The notes beneath the pieces are model-generated. The model worked only from the letters and a program-made list of their open reading frames with translations, ran no database searches and was not told the DNA's origin. The translations under genes were made by a program, and so were the position numbers. This document shows positions 1-6,902 of a DNA stretch of 37,533 nt, one piece after another (positions within the stretch are counted from its first letter, which is position 1; each line of letters starts with the position of its first letter). Source of the stretch: a virus. The stretch lies in IMG/VR virus record IMGVR_UViG_3300033551_000020, positions 1 through 37,533 of that record. The stretch is one strand, 5' to 3'.

Positions 1-192
1 ACCCACCCACCCCCGCAGCTCCACCGGGTCCAGATCGGTGCGCAGCCATAGTTCGCCTTCACGGGGCTCCGCCGGGTCCGCCGAGAGCCCGCCGTGGTAG
101 TACAGGCTCTCGTACAGCAGGATCAGGTCAGGATCGCCCAGCCCGGTGACGGGATGCCGCGGCAGCGCCGTACGGCTTTTGCCGCGGCTCAT
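1..192 (-). CDS. Hypothetical protein, N-terminal part (runs off the left edge)
   Basis: The open frame starts at ATG 192-190 and stays open to base 1, giving 64 residues that begin MSRGKSRTALPRHP. The start overlaps the stop of the preceding 34-residue gene as ATGA, as at most junctions in this phage. The visible part is soluble, rich in Leu, Tyr and acidic residues (ILLYESLYYHGG, GELWLRTDLDP), with no membrane segment or known motif. I do not recognise it. Its place after a membrane/coiled-coil gene leaves a late structural or lysis role open, but nothing in the residues shows this. Confidence 0.6.
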   Translation of the reverse strand, partial: MSRGKSRTALPRHPVTGLGDPDLILLYESLYYHGGLSADPAEPREGELWLRTDLDPVELRGWVG

Positions 193-293
193 CCGATGAA
201 CGCGTGTTCGTCGGGCCATTCCTGCGCCCGGCAGGGCTTCCGTCGCAGCAGCACAGCGACGAGGACGCGGGACAGGCGACGCAGGTGCTTCAT
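189..293 (-). CDS. 34-residue basic small protein
   Basis: ATG at 293 overlaps the stop of the upstream gene (ATGA) and its own stop overlaps the next start (ATGA), so it sits in a coupled chain of three. A GAGG-type ribosome site lies just upstream. The peptide begins MKHLRRLSRVLVAVLLRR and then turns polar and acidic (QEWPDEHAF). The short hydrophobic stretch flanked by arginines could be a weak membrane anchor, but it is shorter than a normal transmembrane helix. Function unknown. The main evidence is the overlap at both ends. Confidence 0.5.
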   Translation of the reverse strand: MKHLRRLSRVLVAVLLRRKPCRAQEWPDEHAFIG

Positions 294-703
294 GGCCTCG
301 CCCTCACTCCCGGCGGGTCGTAGTAGGTGGGATTGGGCAGGAACTCGAAGCAGGCGGACGGGTCGCGCTCCTCCGCCATCCGCTTCAGGGCGCAGGTCTG
401 TGCGCGGTCCTCCTGCTTTTCCTCGTCCAGATGAGCGGCGAAGGCGGCCCGAAGCTGGCGCTGCTGCACCGCCAGCGTATCCTGCCGGGCCTGTAGCGCG
501 CGCTGCTGGCGGGGAAAGTCGCGGAGCGTGGCGCCGGTGGAGACGATGAAAATCATCGTCAGGCCGATGCTGGACGCCGCGCCGATCACGACCTTTCCCC
601 AGCGGGCGGCACGCTCGGCGGCGAGTAGCGTACGCTCCTCCGGAGGTAACATGGCCTCCGGCACGCGCCTGCGGCCCTCGGTCCTCGGTGTGGTTGGGCT
701 CAT
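290..703 (-). CDS. Membrane-anchored coiled-coil protein (137 aa or shorter)
   Basis: One transmembrane segment (VVIGAASSIGLTMIFIVSTG, about residues 38-57) is followed by a Gln/Arg/Ala-rich coiled coil (about 60-100) and a C-terminal tail with two cysteines and several Pro/Tyr. The layout resembles the 99-residue protein at 10374-10673: short cytoplasmic N-terminus, single span, coiled coil. Such shapes occur in phage spanin-like, holin-accessory and Rz-like proteins, but no family motif is visible, so a lysis role is only inferred. The frame begins at 703; an internal ATG at 652, with GGAGG just upstream, is an alternative start that would remove 17 residues. It ends in an ATGA overlap with the next gene. 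Confidence 0.65.
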   Translation of the reverse strand: MSPTTPRTEGRRRVPEAMLPPEERTLLAAERAARWGKVVIGAASSIGLTMIFIVSTGATLRDFPRQQRALQARQDTLAVQQRQLRAAFAAHLDEEKQEDRAQTCALKRMAEERDPSACFEFLPNPTYYDPPGVRARP

Positions 704-766
704 CGGTATGGGTCACAGGTGTGGTTGTCTGGAGTGAGGTACAGCAAGAGGATGCGACTTTGTGTG

Positions 767-823
767 TTTTTGGTCGATAACCCTGTAAGGGTTGACTTCG
801 CACTCTTCCGGTCCAAATATACC
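767..823 (+). promoter_or_regulatory. Plus-strand promoter with upstream box and palindrome (copy 1)
   Basis: TTTTTGGTCGAT (767-778) is followed by the perfect inverted repeat AACCCT-GTA-AGGGTT (779-793), which overlaps a -35-like TTGACT (792-797). An AT-rich stretch (AAATATACC, 815-823) could serve as -10 but is a poor match. The same TTTTTGGTCGAT, ACCCT and TTGACTT blocks recur in the same order at 10079-10107. It points at the plus-strand gene starting at 866. The palindrome is a likely operator, and it is not kept in copy 2. Confidence 0.55.
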
Positions 824-865
824 GAAGCGCCGTTCTCCTGCATCCTTCACCAAGGACCGCCGCCC

Positions 866-1051
866 ATGCCTACCGTACAAGTACGCCACGTCACGCAGCG
901 CACGATGCACATGGAAGCGGGCACTTCCTCCTCCAGCACGATCCACCTTGAATCCGACGACGGCACCGTGCACGTCCGCCTCATTGGCTCCGATCCGGAA
1001 GACTACCCGGCCGGGGCGAGCTTCGAAGTGAACATCACGCCAGCGACCTAA
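866..1051 (+). CDS. Plus-strand 61-residue hypothetical protein
   Basis: One of only two convincing plus-strand genes in the window. ATG 866 has AAGGA about nine bases upstream and lies 40-50 bp downstream of a plus-strand promoter-like element. The product is Thr/Ser/Val/His rich and probably all beta (VQVRHVTQRTMHM, TIHLESDDGTVHVRLIG), without signal peptide or membrane span. Its TAA (1049-1051) overlaps the TAG of the convergent tail gene by two bases. A separate promoter and opposite direction suggest independent control, perhaps in the prophage state, but the function is unknown. Confidence 0.6.
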   Translation: MPTVQVRHVTQRTMHMEAGTSSSSTIHLESDDGTVHVRLIGSDPEDYPAGASFEVNITPAT

Positions 1052-2112
1052 CAGCTTGTCCAGACGGTCGCTGGCGCAGTCCCGCAGCCGCTCCATGCTG
1101 TTGACGGTGGATCGCCGCAAGTCGCCCACGCATCCACCGTCAACGTCGGTCCCTCGTCCCAATCGGATACAAGTCCGTCCGCGTCGATGGTGCGCACGCG
1201 GGCCTGCGCAGTGCCGCCGCCTGCCGAAGACAGATCCCACGCGTACGTGAGCCCTGCTTGCGCCGGGAACAGCGCCGTCCACGCTCCCCCGTTGATGCGC
1301 TGCTGGCCCGCGTAGGTGAGCACGTCCCCGATCTCCGCGTCCGCATCAGCGCCCGCCGTCCACGTGAGCGTCTGTGTCCCACGCGACACCTCCGGACCCA
1401 CGGGGGCGGTGATGTTGGGGGGCGTGGGGTAGACCGGCCAGTTGCCGTCGATGGTGACGGTCTTGTAGCGTGCTACCGTGCTCCGGCTGGCCACCCCGCT
1501 CGGCCCCGTCACCCCAAGCATGTTTACGTCCACCAGCACGTCCACCGCCCACGCCGGCACCGCGTCCCCGTCCTTCCACATGCGGGCGCGAAAGCGATTG
1601 CGGTTCTGGAGATCGGAAGGGTCTTTGAGAACCTGCGTCTCCATCCACATCACCGTGGACGCGGTGAGGCCGGTGAACGTGCCCAGCGAGGCGGAGTCGT
1701 TCAGGCGCACGGTGCCGTTGGCCTGATACGCCTGATAGGAGACGGTGACGGAGCCGGTATTGACGGCGATGTTCGTGGTGGCGCGGTAGCCGGCGAAGCC
1801 GTTGGCGGCCGCCGGGTTGCCGCTGAACATCATGCAGGTGCCCGCTCCCCGCTCGGTGAAGCCGGGGCGAAGCATGCTGAAGCGGAAGGAGACGAGCACG
1901 CGGGACAGGGTGGCGCCCGCAGAGTCGTTCAGCGTGGCTGCACCCTGATCGTTGACGCCCAGCCCCGTGAACTGCCCCTCGCCGGAGCTTACGGTGAGCG
2001 TGCCCAGCAGCCCGGCGGTGGTGCCGGAGTTGATGACGCTCGTCCACCCTGCCGGCGCACCGTTCGGGTAGCCGGAGAAGTTGACCGCGAGCGAGGTTCC
2101 GGTGACTGGCAT
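1048..2112 (-). CDS. Tail-fibre / receptor-binding-like structural protein (354 aa)
   Basis: A beta-rich, Gly/Thr/Ser-rich protein typical of phage tail appendages. Residues about 1-215 look like a concanavalin/LamG-type jelly roll, with alternating hydrophobic strands and repeated Asn/Gly turns. Residues about 220-330 read like a fibronectin-III or Ig-like domain (TQTLTWTAGAD, AQARVRTIDADGLVSDWDEG). The C-terminal 25 residues hold four cysteines in a Gly/Thr/Pro context. It follows the neck/tail genes by 3 bp, so it is probably the last gene of the structural operon. Adhesin identity rests on composition and position, not on a recognised family. Confidence 0.65.
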   Translation of the reverse strand: MPVTGTSLAVNFSGYPNGAPAGWTSVINSGTTAGLLGTLTVSSGEGQFTGLGVNDQGAATLNDSAGATLSRVLVSFRFSMLRPGFTERGAGTCMMFSGNPAAANGFAGYRATTNIAVNTGSVTVSYQAYQANGTVRLNDSASLGTFTGLTASTVMWMETQVLKDPSDLQNRNRFRARMWKDGDAVPAWAVDVLVDVNMLGVTGPSGVASRSTVARYKTVTIDGNWPVYPTPPNITAPVGPEVSRGTQTLTWTAGADADAEIGDVLTYAGQQRINGGAWTALFPAQAGLTYAWDLSSAGGGTAQARVRTIDADGLVSDWDEGPTLTVDAWATCGDPPSTAWSGCGTAPATVWTSC

Positions 2113-2115
2113 GGC

Positions 2116-2790
2116 TTACGGCGCCGCAGCGGTAGTCTGCGTGCCGAAGCGGGTCTGGAGGGTGCCGGCGTAGGACGAAACGTGCGCGCGGAACGCCTCC
2201 AGCAACGGCACTTCGTCGGCCGTGGCGCGGGCCATGTGCGGCTCCGGATCGGTGACGGAGCGCCGGTAGATGTCCCGCTCCGCGTCCACGACCAGTAGCA
2301 TTTGGTGCGGCTCCGGCAGCTCCACGGTTACGGCCTTGTCGGTGGGGCCGATGGACGCAGGGAGGCGCGAATAGTAGATGCGCACCTCGTCCACCCCATC
2401 CAGATCGTCCGCCACCCCGTACATCACCCGGTCACGCACGATCACCCGCGGCGGGAAGGCGGACCCCTTGTCGTGGAGCGTGACCGGGAACACCTCGTCC
2501 CCCACCGCGTAGCCGCTGCTCCCCGCGTCGTAAATCTCGATGCGCTGGATCAGGTCCGGCGTGGGGACGGGGTCCGCGATGGTGTTCAGGTTCACCTGCC
2601 CCGTGCTCACCGGCGCATGGGCGCAGACGCCGAAGTAGTCCGGGTTGATCTTCCCCGCCAGCGCGAACAACTCCTGCTGCCGCACCCCGATCCGTGCGTA
2701 AATCAGGGCGCGGTTCTCGTTAACCTCGCTCGTGTACTGGCGGGCCCGCGCCAGTGCCAGAACGGCGACGTCCTCCACGGTGTAGCTCAC
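2116..2790 (-). CDS. Neck/tail structural protein, third of three related genes (224 aa)
   Basis: The likely start is GTG 2790 (protein VSYTVEDVAVLAL), just after the upstream TAG; the longer open frame overlaps the preceding gene and looks non-coding. The layout is an N-terminal helical region with ARIGVRQQELFALAGKINPDYFG, a beta-rich core with VFPVTLHDKG and VRIYYSRLP, then a C-terminal helical part. The same order of elements is seen in the gene at 2793-3422 (VIEVPLHDKT, LTLYYARTP) and more weakly at 3800-4471. Downstream of capsid in a P22-like order, such proteins usually form head-tail connector or tail-tube parts. Confidence 0.7.
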   Translation of the reverse strand: MSYTVEDVAVLALARARQYTSEVNENRALIYARIGVRQQELFALAGKINPDYFGVCAHAPVSTGQVNLNTIADPVPTPDLIQRIEIYDAGSSGYAVGDEVFPVTLHDKGSAFPPRVIVRDRVMYGVADDLDGVDEVRIYYSRLPASIGPTDKAVTVELPEPHQMLLVVDAERDIYRRSVTDPEPHMARATADEVPLLEAFRAHVSSYAGTLQTRFGTQTTAAAP

Positions 2791-2792
2791 GG

Positions 2793-3422
2793 CTAATTCC
2801 CCATCCTCGCTACGGTGGACGTGCTGCTGGCGCGTACGTAGGTGCGGAAATTCTCCATCCACGTGGCCCGCTCCGCCGTCTGGCGCTCCACCTCACCGGG
2901 CGGGTGGTTCGCGGCGTCCTTGCCGATCATGTGGATGTACAGGGCGAGGATGTGAATCTCGTCCCAATCCGATGTGAGCGCCGGATCCGTGGTGCCGGCC
3001 GGATCGCCGGTCGTGGCGGTCAGCGCCCGCGGCGTACGCGCGTAGTACAGCGTCAGGTTGCCGGAGGTGGGGTCAAGCGGGTTGCCCGCGCTGTAGAAGC
3101 TCCCGCCCATGGTGTAGACCGCCGGCTGTGACAGGTCGGCGGTCTTGTCGTGCAGGGGCACTTCGATGACCCGGTCCCCGGTGGCGTTCTGGATGCGGTA
3201 GACGGCGATGGCGTCGGACGGCTTGGCCCACGCGCCCCCGGAAAAGCTCACCGTGCCGCTCTTGCCGAAGAACGAGGGCCGTTCTTCGGCGGCGATCAGG
3301 AAGCATTCCAGCAGCGAGCGGCGCACGATGGCAAGCAGCTCCACGTCCTCGTTGAATTGCGCGGGGCGGGCCTTCAGGCTGCGGTTGTACGCGGCGTCGA
3401 TGAGCGAGGAGACGAGGGCCAC
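2793..3422 (-). CDS. Neck/tail structural protein, second of three related genes (209 aa)
   Basis: Starts at GTG 3422, five bases after the stop of the 19-residue gene, with GGAAG upstream. N-terminal helices (ARPAQFNEDVELLAIVRRSLLECFLIAAEERPSFFG in outline, about 18-52) lead into a beta core with VIEVPLHDKTADL, a Gly/Ser/Tyr loop and LTLYYARTPRAL, then helices (IHILALYIHMIG) and a C-terminal tail. The LHDK and YYxR landmarks recur in the next gene (2116-2790), which argues for a tandem duplication. No named family recognised. A virion role is inferred from position between capsid and fibre genes. Confidence 0.7.
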   Translation of the reverse strand: MALVSSLIDAAYNRSLKARPAQFNEDVELLAIVRRSLLECFLIAAEERPSFFGKSGTVSFSGGAWAKPSDAIAVYRIQNATGDRVIEVPLHDKTADLSQPAVYTMGGSFYSAGNPLDPTSGNLTLYYARTPRALTATTGDPAGTTDPALTSDWDEIHILALYIHMIGKDAANHPPGEVERQTAERATWMENFRTYVRASSTSTVARMGN

Positions 3423-3426
3423 GGTG

Positions 3427-3486
3427 TCAGCGCTTCCGGTAGTAGTAGACGAGCCACAGGGCCAGCACGGAGGAGAAGGCCCACAT
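3427..3486 (-). CDS. 19-residue membrane mini-protein
   Basis: MWAFSSVLALWLVYYYRKR is encoded between two structural genes. Its ATG overlaps the upstream TGA as TGATG and the next gene starts five bases after its stop. The sequence is one short hydrophobic helix with a positive C-terminus, so topology N-out/C-in would follow the positive-inside rule. It fills the gap exactly, which supports it, but such a short frame can occur by chance. No family can be assigned. Confidence 0.35.
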   Translation of the reverse strand: MWAFSSVLALWLVYYYRKR

Positions 3487-3803
3487 CAGTCGTCGTCTCC
3501 GGGCACGAAGCCCAGCTCGGCGCGCATCCCCTCCGACTCCAGCTTTGCCGCCCGTCGAAAGGCGAGCTGGTTGCGGCGCCCCTCCGGCGTGGAGACGATG
3601 AGGGTGTCGATGCTGGAGGCCAGCACGCGGATCGCGTCGCCGTCGATGTTGCGCAGGTGCACGAAACAGTCCCTCGTCCCGGCGGAGGACAGCCAATCGC
3701 TCATCTGCGCGTCGATGCTGTCCGCGCTGTCGGTGACGTTGAGCGCCTGTCCGTCCCCCATGCATACGACCGTGTAAACGTCTGGCGGTGTGTACCGGCT
3801 CAT
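3486..3803 (-). CDS. Hypothetical small structural-region protein (105 aa)
   Basis: Starts at ATG 3803, which overlaps the upstream TGA (ATGA) and has GGAGAATCAC in front. The much longer frame reaching 4328 is a shadow of the preceding gene. The protein is soluble: an N-terminal beta-like part (YTVVCMGDGQALNV) and a helical, charged C-terminus (RRNQLAFRRAAKLESEGMRA) ending in an acidic tail. No known motif. Tight coupling with neighbours places it in the structural operon. Confidence 0.65.
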   Translation of the reverse strand: MSRYTPPDVYTVVCMGDGQALNVTDSADSIDAQMSDWLSSAGTRDCFVHLRNIDGDAIRVLASSIDTLIVSTPEGRRNQLAFRRAAKLESEGMRAELGFVPGDDD

Positions 3804-4471
3804 GTGATTCTCCAGGTTCCGGCGTTGGACGACCCTGCCACGGTGGCGATGGCCATCGCCTCTGCGTCCATGGCCTGCTGCGGGAGGAGGGGTAGGTCGG
3901 ACACCGTCCGTGCTGTGCGTCCGGCCATGAACAGGGCGAGGTTGCACACCAGCGCGTCGCGGCAGGTGTCGGGGAGCGCTACGACGGAGGTGGGGCCGGT
4001 CAGGTCGTCCATCAGCGGCACGATCATCAGCTCCAGCCCGTCGTACTCCTCCCACCCGTTCGCACCGTAGACCGTACCCAGCGTGTCCAGCAGGTTCAGT
4101 GGGTACAACTTCCCGTTGACGATGGAGGCGGCCGGAAACCTCCACGCCCCCTCCGTGTTGCGACTGGCATGGTCGGTGATCTCCACCGGCACCCGTACCC
4201 CGTCGCTGGTACGCACCACGTACACCGGCCGCAGCAGGAACAGGTGCGCAGGCAGGGGGATGCCGCTTCTCCCATCGACCGCCGCCAGCAGCGTGGCGTT
4301 GTCCACCGTGGCCTGTGTCGCCAGACACGCTTCATCCAGCGCCACGATCTTCTCTGCCAGCCGCCTGGCGTAGCGGGAGAGCGCCCGCATGCAGGCCACG
4401 TCCGGCACCTGCTGGCGGGTGAACAGCGCGTGGAAGTCCCTCGCCTCGTCCAGCAGCTCGGCTACGGTCAC
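3800..4471 (-). CDS. Neck/tail structural protein, first of three related genes (223 aa)
   Basis: The likely start is GTG 4471, overlapping the upstream TGA as GTGA; the 20 extra residues of the longer frame are a shadow. The N-terminal third is helical (LLDEARDFHALFTRQQVPD, RALSRYARRLAEKIVALDEA), the middle is beta-rich with a Pro-containing segment (IPLPAHLFLLRPVYVVRT), and the C-terminus holds VALPDTCRDALVCNLALFM. The order helices, beta core, then a helical VxLP(D/E) region parallels the two downstream genes. It may be a head-completion or tail-adaptor protein, inferred from position. Confidence 0.7.
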   Translation of the reverse strand: MTVAELLDEARDFHALFTRQQVPDVACMRALSRYARRLAEKIVALDEACLATQATVDNATLLAAVDGRSGIPLPAHLFLLRPVYVVRTSDGVRVPVEITDHASRNTEGAWRFPAASIVNGKLYPLNLLDTLGTVYGANGWEEYDGLELMIVPLMDDLTGPTSVVALPDTCRDALVCNLALFMAGRTARTVSDLPLLPQQAMDAEAMAIATVAGSSNAGTWRIT

Positions 4472-4770
4472 GGCCCCACCACGCAGCAGCGCGCCGATCC
4501 GCTGGCCGTGGAGACGCGGACGAAGGCCCACTTCTCCACGAACACCTCCGACGTGCTGGTGGCGTCGGTCGCGGTGTCGTGCTCGCTGGCGCCCAGCGTG
4601 TCAACCTTGCTGTAGGTGACGGTGGCGCCCGATCCGGGGATGATGTTGATGCCGCGGTTGCCCCGCAGGTCGAACGTGCGCCCCGTGCCGTCCGCCAGCG
4701 TCACCGGCCCCTCGCGGCGGGCCAAGATCTCGTGCAGGGCGTTGCCGGAAAGCTGCGCTGCGTTGCTCAT
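4468..4770 (-). CDS. Small beta-rich structural-region protein (100 aa)
   Basis: Starts at ATG 4770 (MSNAAQLSGNALHEILARRE); no clear ribosome site is visible. The longer frame up to 5238 crosses two hairpins and a membrane gene and is a shadow. The protein has a short N-terminal helix and then a Gly/Thr/Val-rich beta part, with alternating polar/non-polar residues (VFVEKWAFVRVSTA). It could be a decoration or tail component; no family recognised. Its stop forms a GTGA overlap with the next gene. Confidence 0.6.
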   Translation of the reverse strand: MSNAAQLSGNALHEILARREGPVTLADGTGRTFDLRGNRGINIIPGSGATVTYSKVDTLGASEHDTATDATSTSEVFVEKWAFVRVSTASGSARCCVVGP

Positions 4771-4819
4771 GTGGGTTTGTTGTTGGTTTGCTGTCAGGAA
4801 TCGGAAAATCAACAGAATG

Positions 4820-4850
4820 CGTACCGGCGCTCTGACCGGGCGCCGGTACG
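4820..4850 (-). terminator. Hairpin between the holin-like gene and the neck genes
   Basis: A perfect 11-bp stem, CGTACCGGCGC (4820-4830) with GCGCCGGTACG (4840-4850), around a 9-base loop. It lies just after the stop of the membrane gene at 4857 in the transcription direction and is followed by a T-containing tract (CATTCTGTTGATTTTC), so a terminator or attenuator is likely. Confidence 0.6.
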
Positions 4851-4856
4851 GGAACC

Positions 4857-5081
4857 TCAGCCGGCCCTGGCGTTTATCTCCGCCACGGAAATCCCGGCGT
4901 CGTGCACCTTGGCGACGGGCACCACCTTCTGCCGCGTCCACCATGCCTGAAGCAGCGGCAGGGCGGCCACGGCCAGCGCCTTCCACAGCCGCGCCCGCTC
5001 CAGATCCAGTATCCCGTATGCGACCGCCAGCGCAATCAGCGCAGCCACGAAGCCAGCCGCCAGCGCGGGTTCTCTCTGCAT
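4857..5081 (-). CDS. Two-span membrane protein, holin-like (74 aa)
   Basis: Chosen start ATG 5081, because the longer frame would begin inside the 14-bp hairpin at 5107-5137. Two hydrophobic segments (about residues 6-24 and 33-47) are separated by the charged turn LDLERARLWK; a basic and then mixed tail follows (TRQKVVPVAKVHDAG). Length, two short spans and a charged C-terminus match small class II holins or similar phage membrane proteins. It is flanked by a hairpin on each side, so it is probably expressed as a separate unit. No endolysin was seen beside it, so the lysis role is only inferred. Confidence 0.6.
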   Translation of the reverse strand: MQREPALAAGFVAALIALAVAYGILDLERARLWKALAVAALPLLQAWWTRQKVVPVAKVHDAGISVAEINARAG

Positions 5082-5106
5082 GCCTATTGCTCGTATCCGG
5101 GGTTGC

Positions 5107-5137
5107 GGCCCGGCGCTGTGCTCCACAGCGCCGGGCC
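5107..5137 (-). terminator. Strong GC-rich hairpin
   Basis: A perfect 14-bp stem, GGCCCGGCGCTGTG (5107-5120) with its complement (5124-5137), and a 3-base loop. It stands directly behind the stop of the 131-residue gene. No T-run follows, so it may be a Rho-assisted terminator, a processing site or an mRNA stabiliser. Confidence 0.55.
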
Positions 5138-5146
5138 TCCGTGCGC

Positions 5147-5542
5147 CTACTTTGTGACGACGTTCCAGACCAACCCCAAGCCACCCTGCCTCTCGCCGTA
5201 CTCCTCGGCCTCCCTGCGGCTCTGGAACGGGCCTTCAAAGCTGCCGTTGGTCTGGTCCAAGCTGCTTACCGAAACCCAATACTCCACCTGCCGTGCCGCT
5301 TTCGCAGGCGGCTCCGTCGCGTTACACACCTTGCGCACCTGAAACACCAGCGCGCGGGGGATCAGCACTGTAGCCTCGGACAAGTCCCGTGCATTGCCGA
5401 AGAACGCGTAGTCTTCCCGCCAACCCTCCACCCGGTACGCATCCACAGCGGTGAGGCTGGGGCCGTCTGCGGACGGGCGGTAGTCTACGTGGTAGACGTT
5501 GAGCTGCGCATCCGCCTTGGGCATGGTCGTCTTGTGTACCAT
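5147..5542 (-). CDS. Hypothetical protein (131 aa)
   Basis: Starts at ATG 5542 behind a good ribosome site (GGAGGCAGTGAG). The N-terminal half is beta-like with many Tyr/Asp (NVYHVDYRPSADG, DAYRVEGWREDYAF). The C-terminal part (VEYWVSVSSL, FEGPFQSRREAEEYGERQ) looks like an alpha/beta domain with a charged helix. No known motif or signal peptide. It stands between a structural gene and a hairpin, so it belongs to the late region; function unknown. Confidence 0.65.
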   Translation of the reverse strand: MVHKTTMPKADAQLNVYHVDYRPSADGPSLTAVDAYRVEGWREDYAFFGNARDLSEATVLIPRALVFQVRKVCNATEPPAKAARQVEYWVSVSSLDQTNGSFEGPFQSRREAEEYGERQGGLGLVWNVVTK

Positions 5543-5604
5543 CTCACTGCCTCCGAAGAAAGAAAGATAGGTGCCGGAGATTTCGCCCGCTCCGGCTTCG
5601 GGCT

Positions 5605-6138
5605 TCAGCTCTCCACGTCTTCAGTTGGCGCCGCGGGCAGCATGGCCGCCGGAACCCCGTCGAAGTAAGTGGTGGTGATGCTGGCCGCGTTCAGCGCCGT
5701 AGTACCCGGCGTGAAGTTGCTGCCGCTCCCGTTGCTCACCGTAACGCTGCCGACGATAGCCTTGTCCGCCGGCCACGCGGGCAGCGTTACGGTCCCGGCG
5801 GCCAGCACGGTGTCCGACGCGGCCACGGTGGCGGCACCAGAGGTGTCCAACAGGAGCAGGTAGGTGCGCTTCTGTCCGGCGGGGATCACGGCGCCGGTAA
5901 GCGTCCAGAGGTCGTCGGTGCCGGACTTGGACTTGAATTCGCCGTTGATGGTGTAGAGAATGGTGGCGTTGGAGCGCGCCTTGCTCGCCGTGGTGCCGAT
6001 CCCCACACCACCATCGGAGAGGACGCGGTGCAGCAGCGCGTTCCGGAGCGCCACCGAAGTCGCCCGCATCTCGTTGTGGGCCTCCTTCAACACGTTCGGG
6101 AGGGACTGCGGGTGCGGGTAGGCGAAAGCGTTGGGCAT
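5605..6138 (-). CDS. Virion-associated structural protein, decoration- or fibre-like (177 aa)
   Basis: Starts at ATG 6138, six bases after the preceding stop, with GAGGA upstream. The N-terminal about 45 residues are helical. The rest is Thr/Ala/Gly/Val-rich beta structure (ATILYTINGEFKSKSG, GTVTLPAWPADKAIVGSVTV) typical of capsid decoration, head-fibre or tail-spike base proteins. Position two genes after capsid supports a structural role. The 60-bp gap to the next gene contains only weak inverted repeats. Confidence 0.6.
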   Translation of the reverse strand: MPNAFAYPHPQSLPNVLKEAHNEMRATSVALRNALLHRVLSDGGVGIGTTASKARSNATILYTINGEFKSKSGTDDLWTLTGAVIPAGQKRTYLLLLDTSGAATVAASDTVLAAGTVTLPAWPADKAIVGSVTVSNGSGSNFTPGTTALNAASITTTYFDGVPAAMLPAAPTEDVES

Positions 6139-6143
6139 CGGGT

Positions 6144-6902
6144 TCAGTCCTCGTCAGCGGTGGAAGTGGGGTGTTTGGTGGTCTTGTGGGCCTTCAGGCC
6201 ACGGGCGCTGCCCGCCTGAAAGTCGCACTGGTCGCACGGGAACGGCGGACCCTCCTCTCTGCTTGCCCCTTCCGGGGTGCCAGCGTCCGCCTGACTCATC
6301 GCCGGCTCGTTGTCCTCCACTTCCATCAACTCCACCGATTCACCTCCCGGCGCCGTGCCGCTCTGCTGCGGCTCGCCGTCCCGTCCCGACGAGCTGATGT
6401 AGCCGGAGCGCCCTTCGTCCGCGTCGTGCGCCGCTTCGAGGCTGGATTCCATGAAGTAGGGCTCCTCCTCGATGGGACGATATGGGTAGTAGGGCTCCGT
6501 ATCGTGCTCGGCGGCAGGGCGCCCACCGATGATGCCGCGGTTCGGGTCCACCGACACCGCACCCATCGAGTGGTAACGCGTGTAGGCATCCCGCCAGCGC
6601 TCTTCGCCCAACAGGTCGCGGTAGAAGGCATGCACACCCTCCACCGCACCCGTGACGGCGGACTGCACCATCTCCTGCGCCTGCGCCAGACCGATTAGCC
6701 CGCTGGGCGATGGCTGCACGGTCGGCACTGCACCGATCCGTGCATGGCGCGGGTTCCCGGCCAGCCCGCGGGTGAAAGCGACGTCCGCCCGTGCAGCGGC
6801 GCGCTCTTCCGCCAGCTCGTCGCGGGAGCGGCCGGTGACGCTGGTGAGGCGTGGACGCTCGCGGATCTCGCGAATTGGGGTCATGTCGTCGTTCATGCTC
6901 AT
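6144..6902 (-). CDS. Virion-region protein with a C-terminal C2H2 zinc finger (252 aa)
   Basis: The chosen start is ATG 6902, overlapping the preceding TGA as TGATG; the extra 66 residues of the longer frame are a shadow. The body has Arg/Glu helices and a long acidic, Tyr/Glu/Asp/Ser-rich disordered region. At the C-terminus FPCDQCDFQAGSARGL is followed by KAHKTTKH: Cys-x2-Cys-x12-His-x4-His, the spacing of a classical C2H2 finger. Single fingers of this kind are known from some phage proteins. Here it could hold the protein to DNA or to a partner during head assembly; that is inference. Confidence 0.65.
   Translation of the reverse strand: MSMNDDMTPIREIRERPRLTSVTGRSRDELAEERAAARADVAFTRGLAGNPRHARIGAVPTVQPSPSGLIGLAQAQEMVQSAVTGAVEGVHAFYRDLLGEERWRDAYTRYHSMGAVSVDPNRGIIGGRPAAEHDTEPYYPYRPIEEEPYFMESSLEAAHDADEGRSGYISSSGRDGEPQQSGTAPGGESVELMEVEDNEPAMSQADAGTPEGASREEGPPFPCDQCDFQAGSARGLKAHKTTKHPTSTADED

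Noticed and set aside
189-803. 204-codon minus-strand frame at the left end
   Set aside because: Most of it is a shadow of the membrane/coiled-coil gene; only the last 34 codons behind an ATGA junction look real.
5126-5126. Start of the holin-like gene at 5126
   Set aside because: It would place the start inside a perfect 14-bp hairpin; ATG 5081 avoids this.
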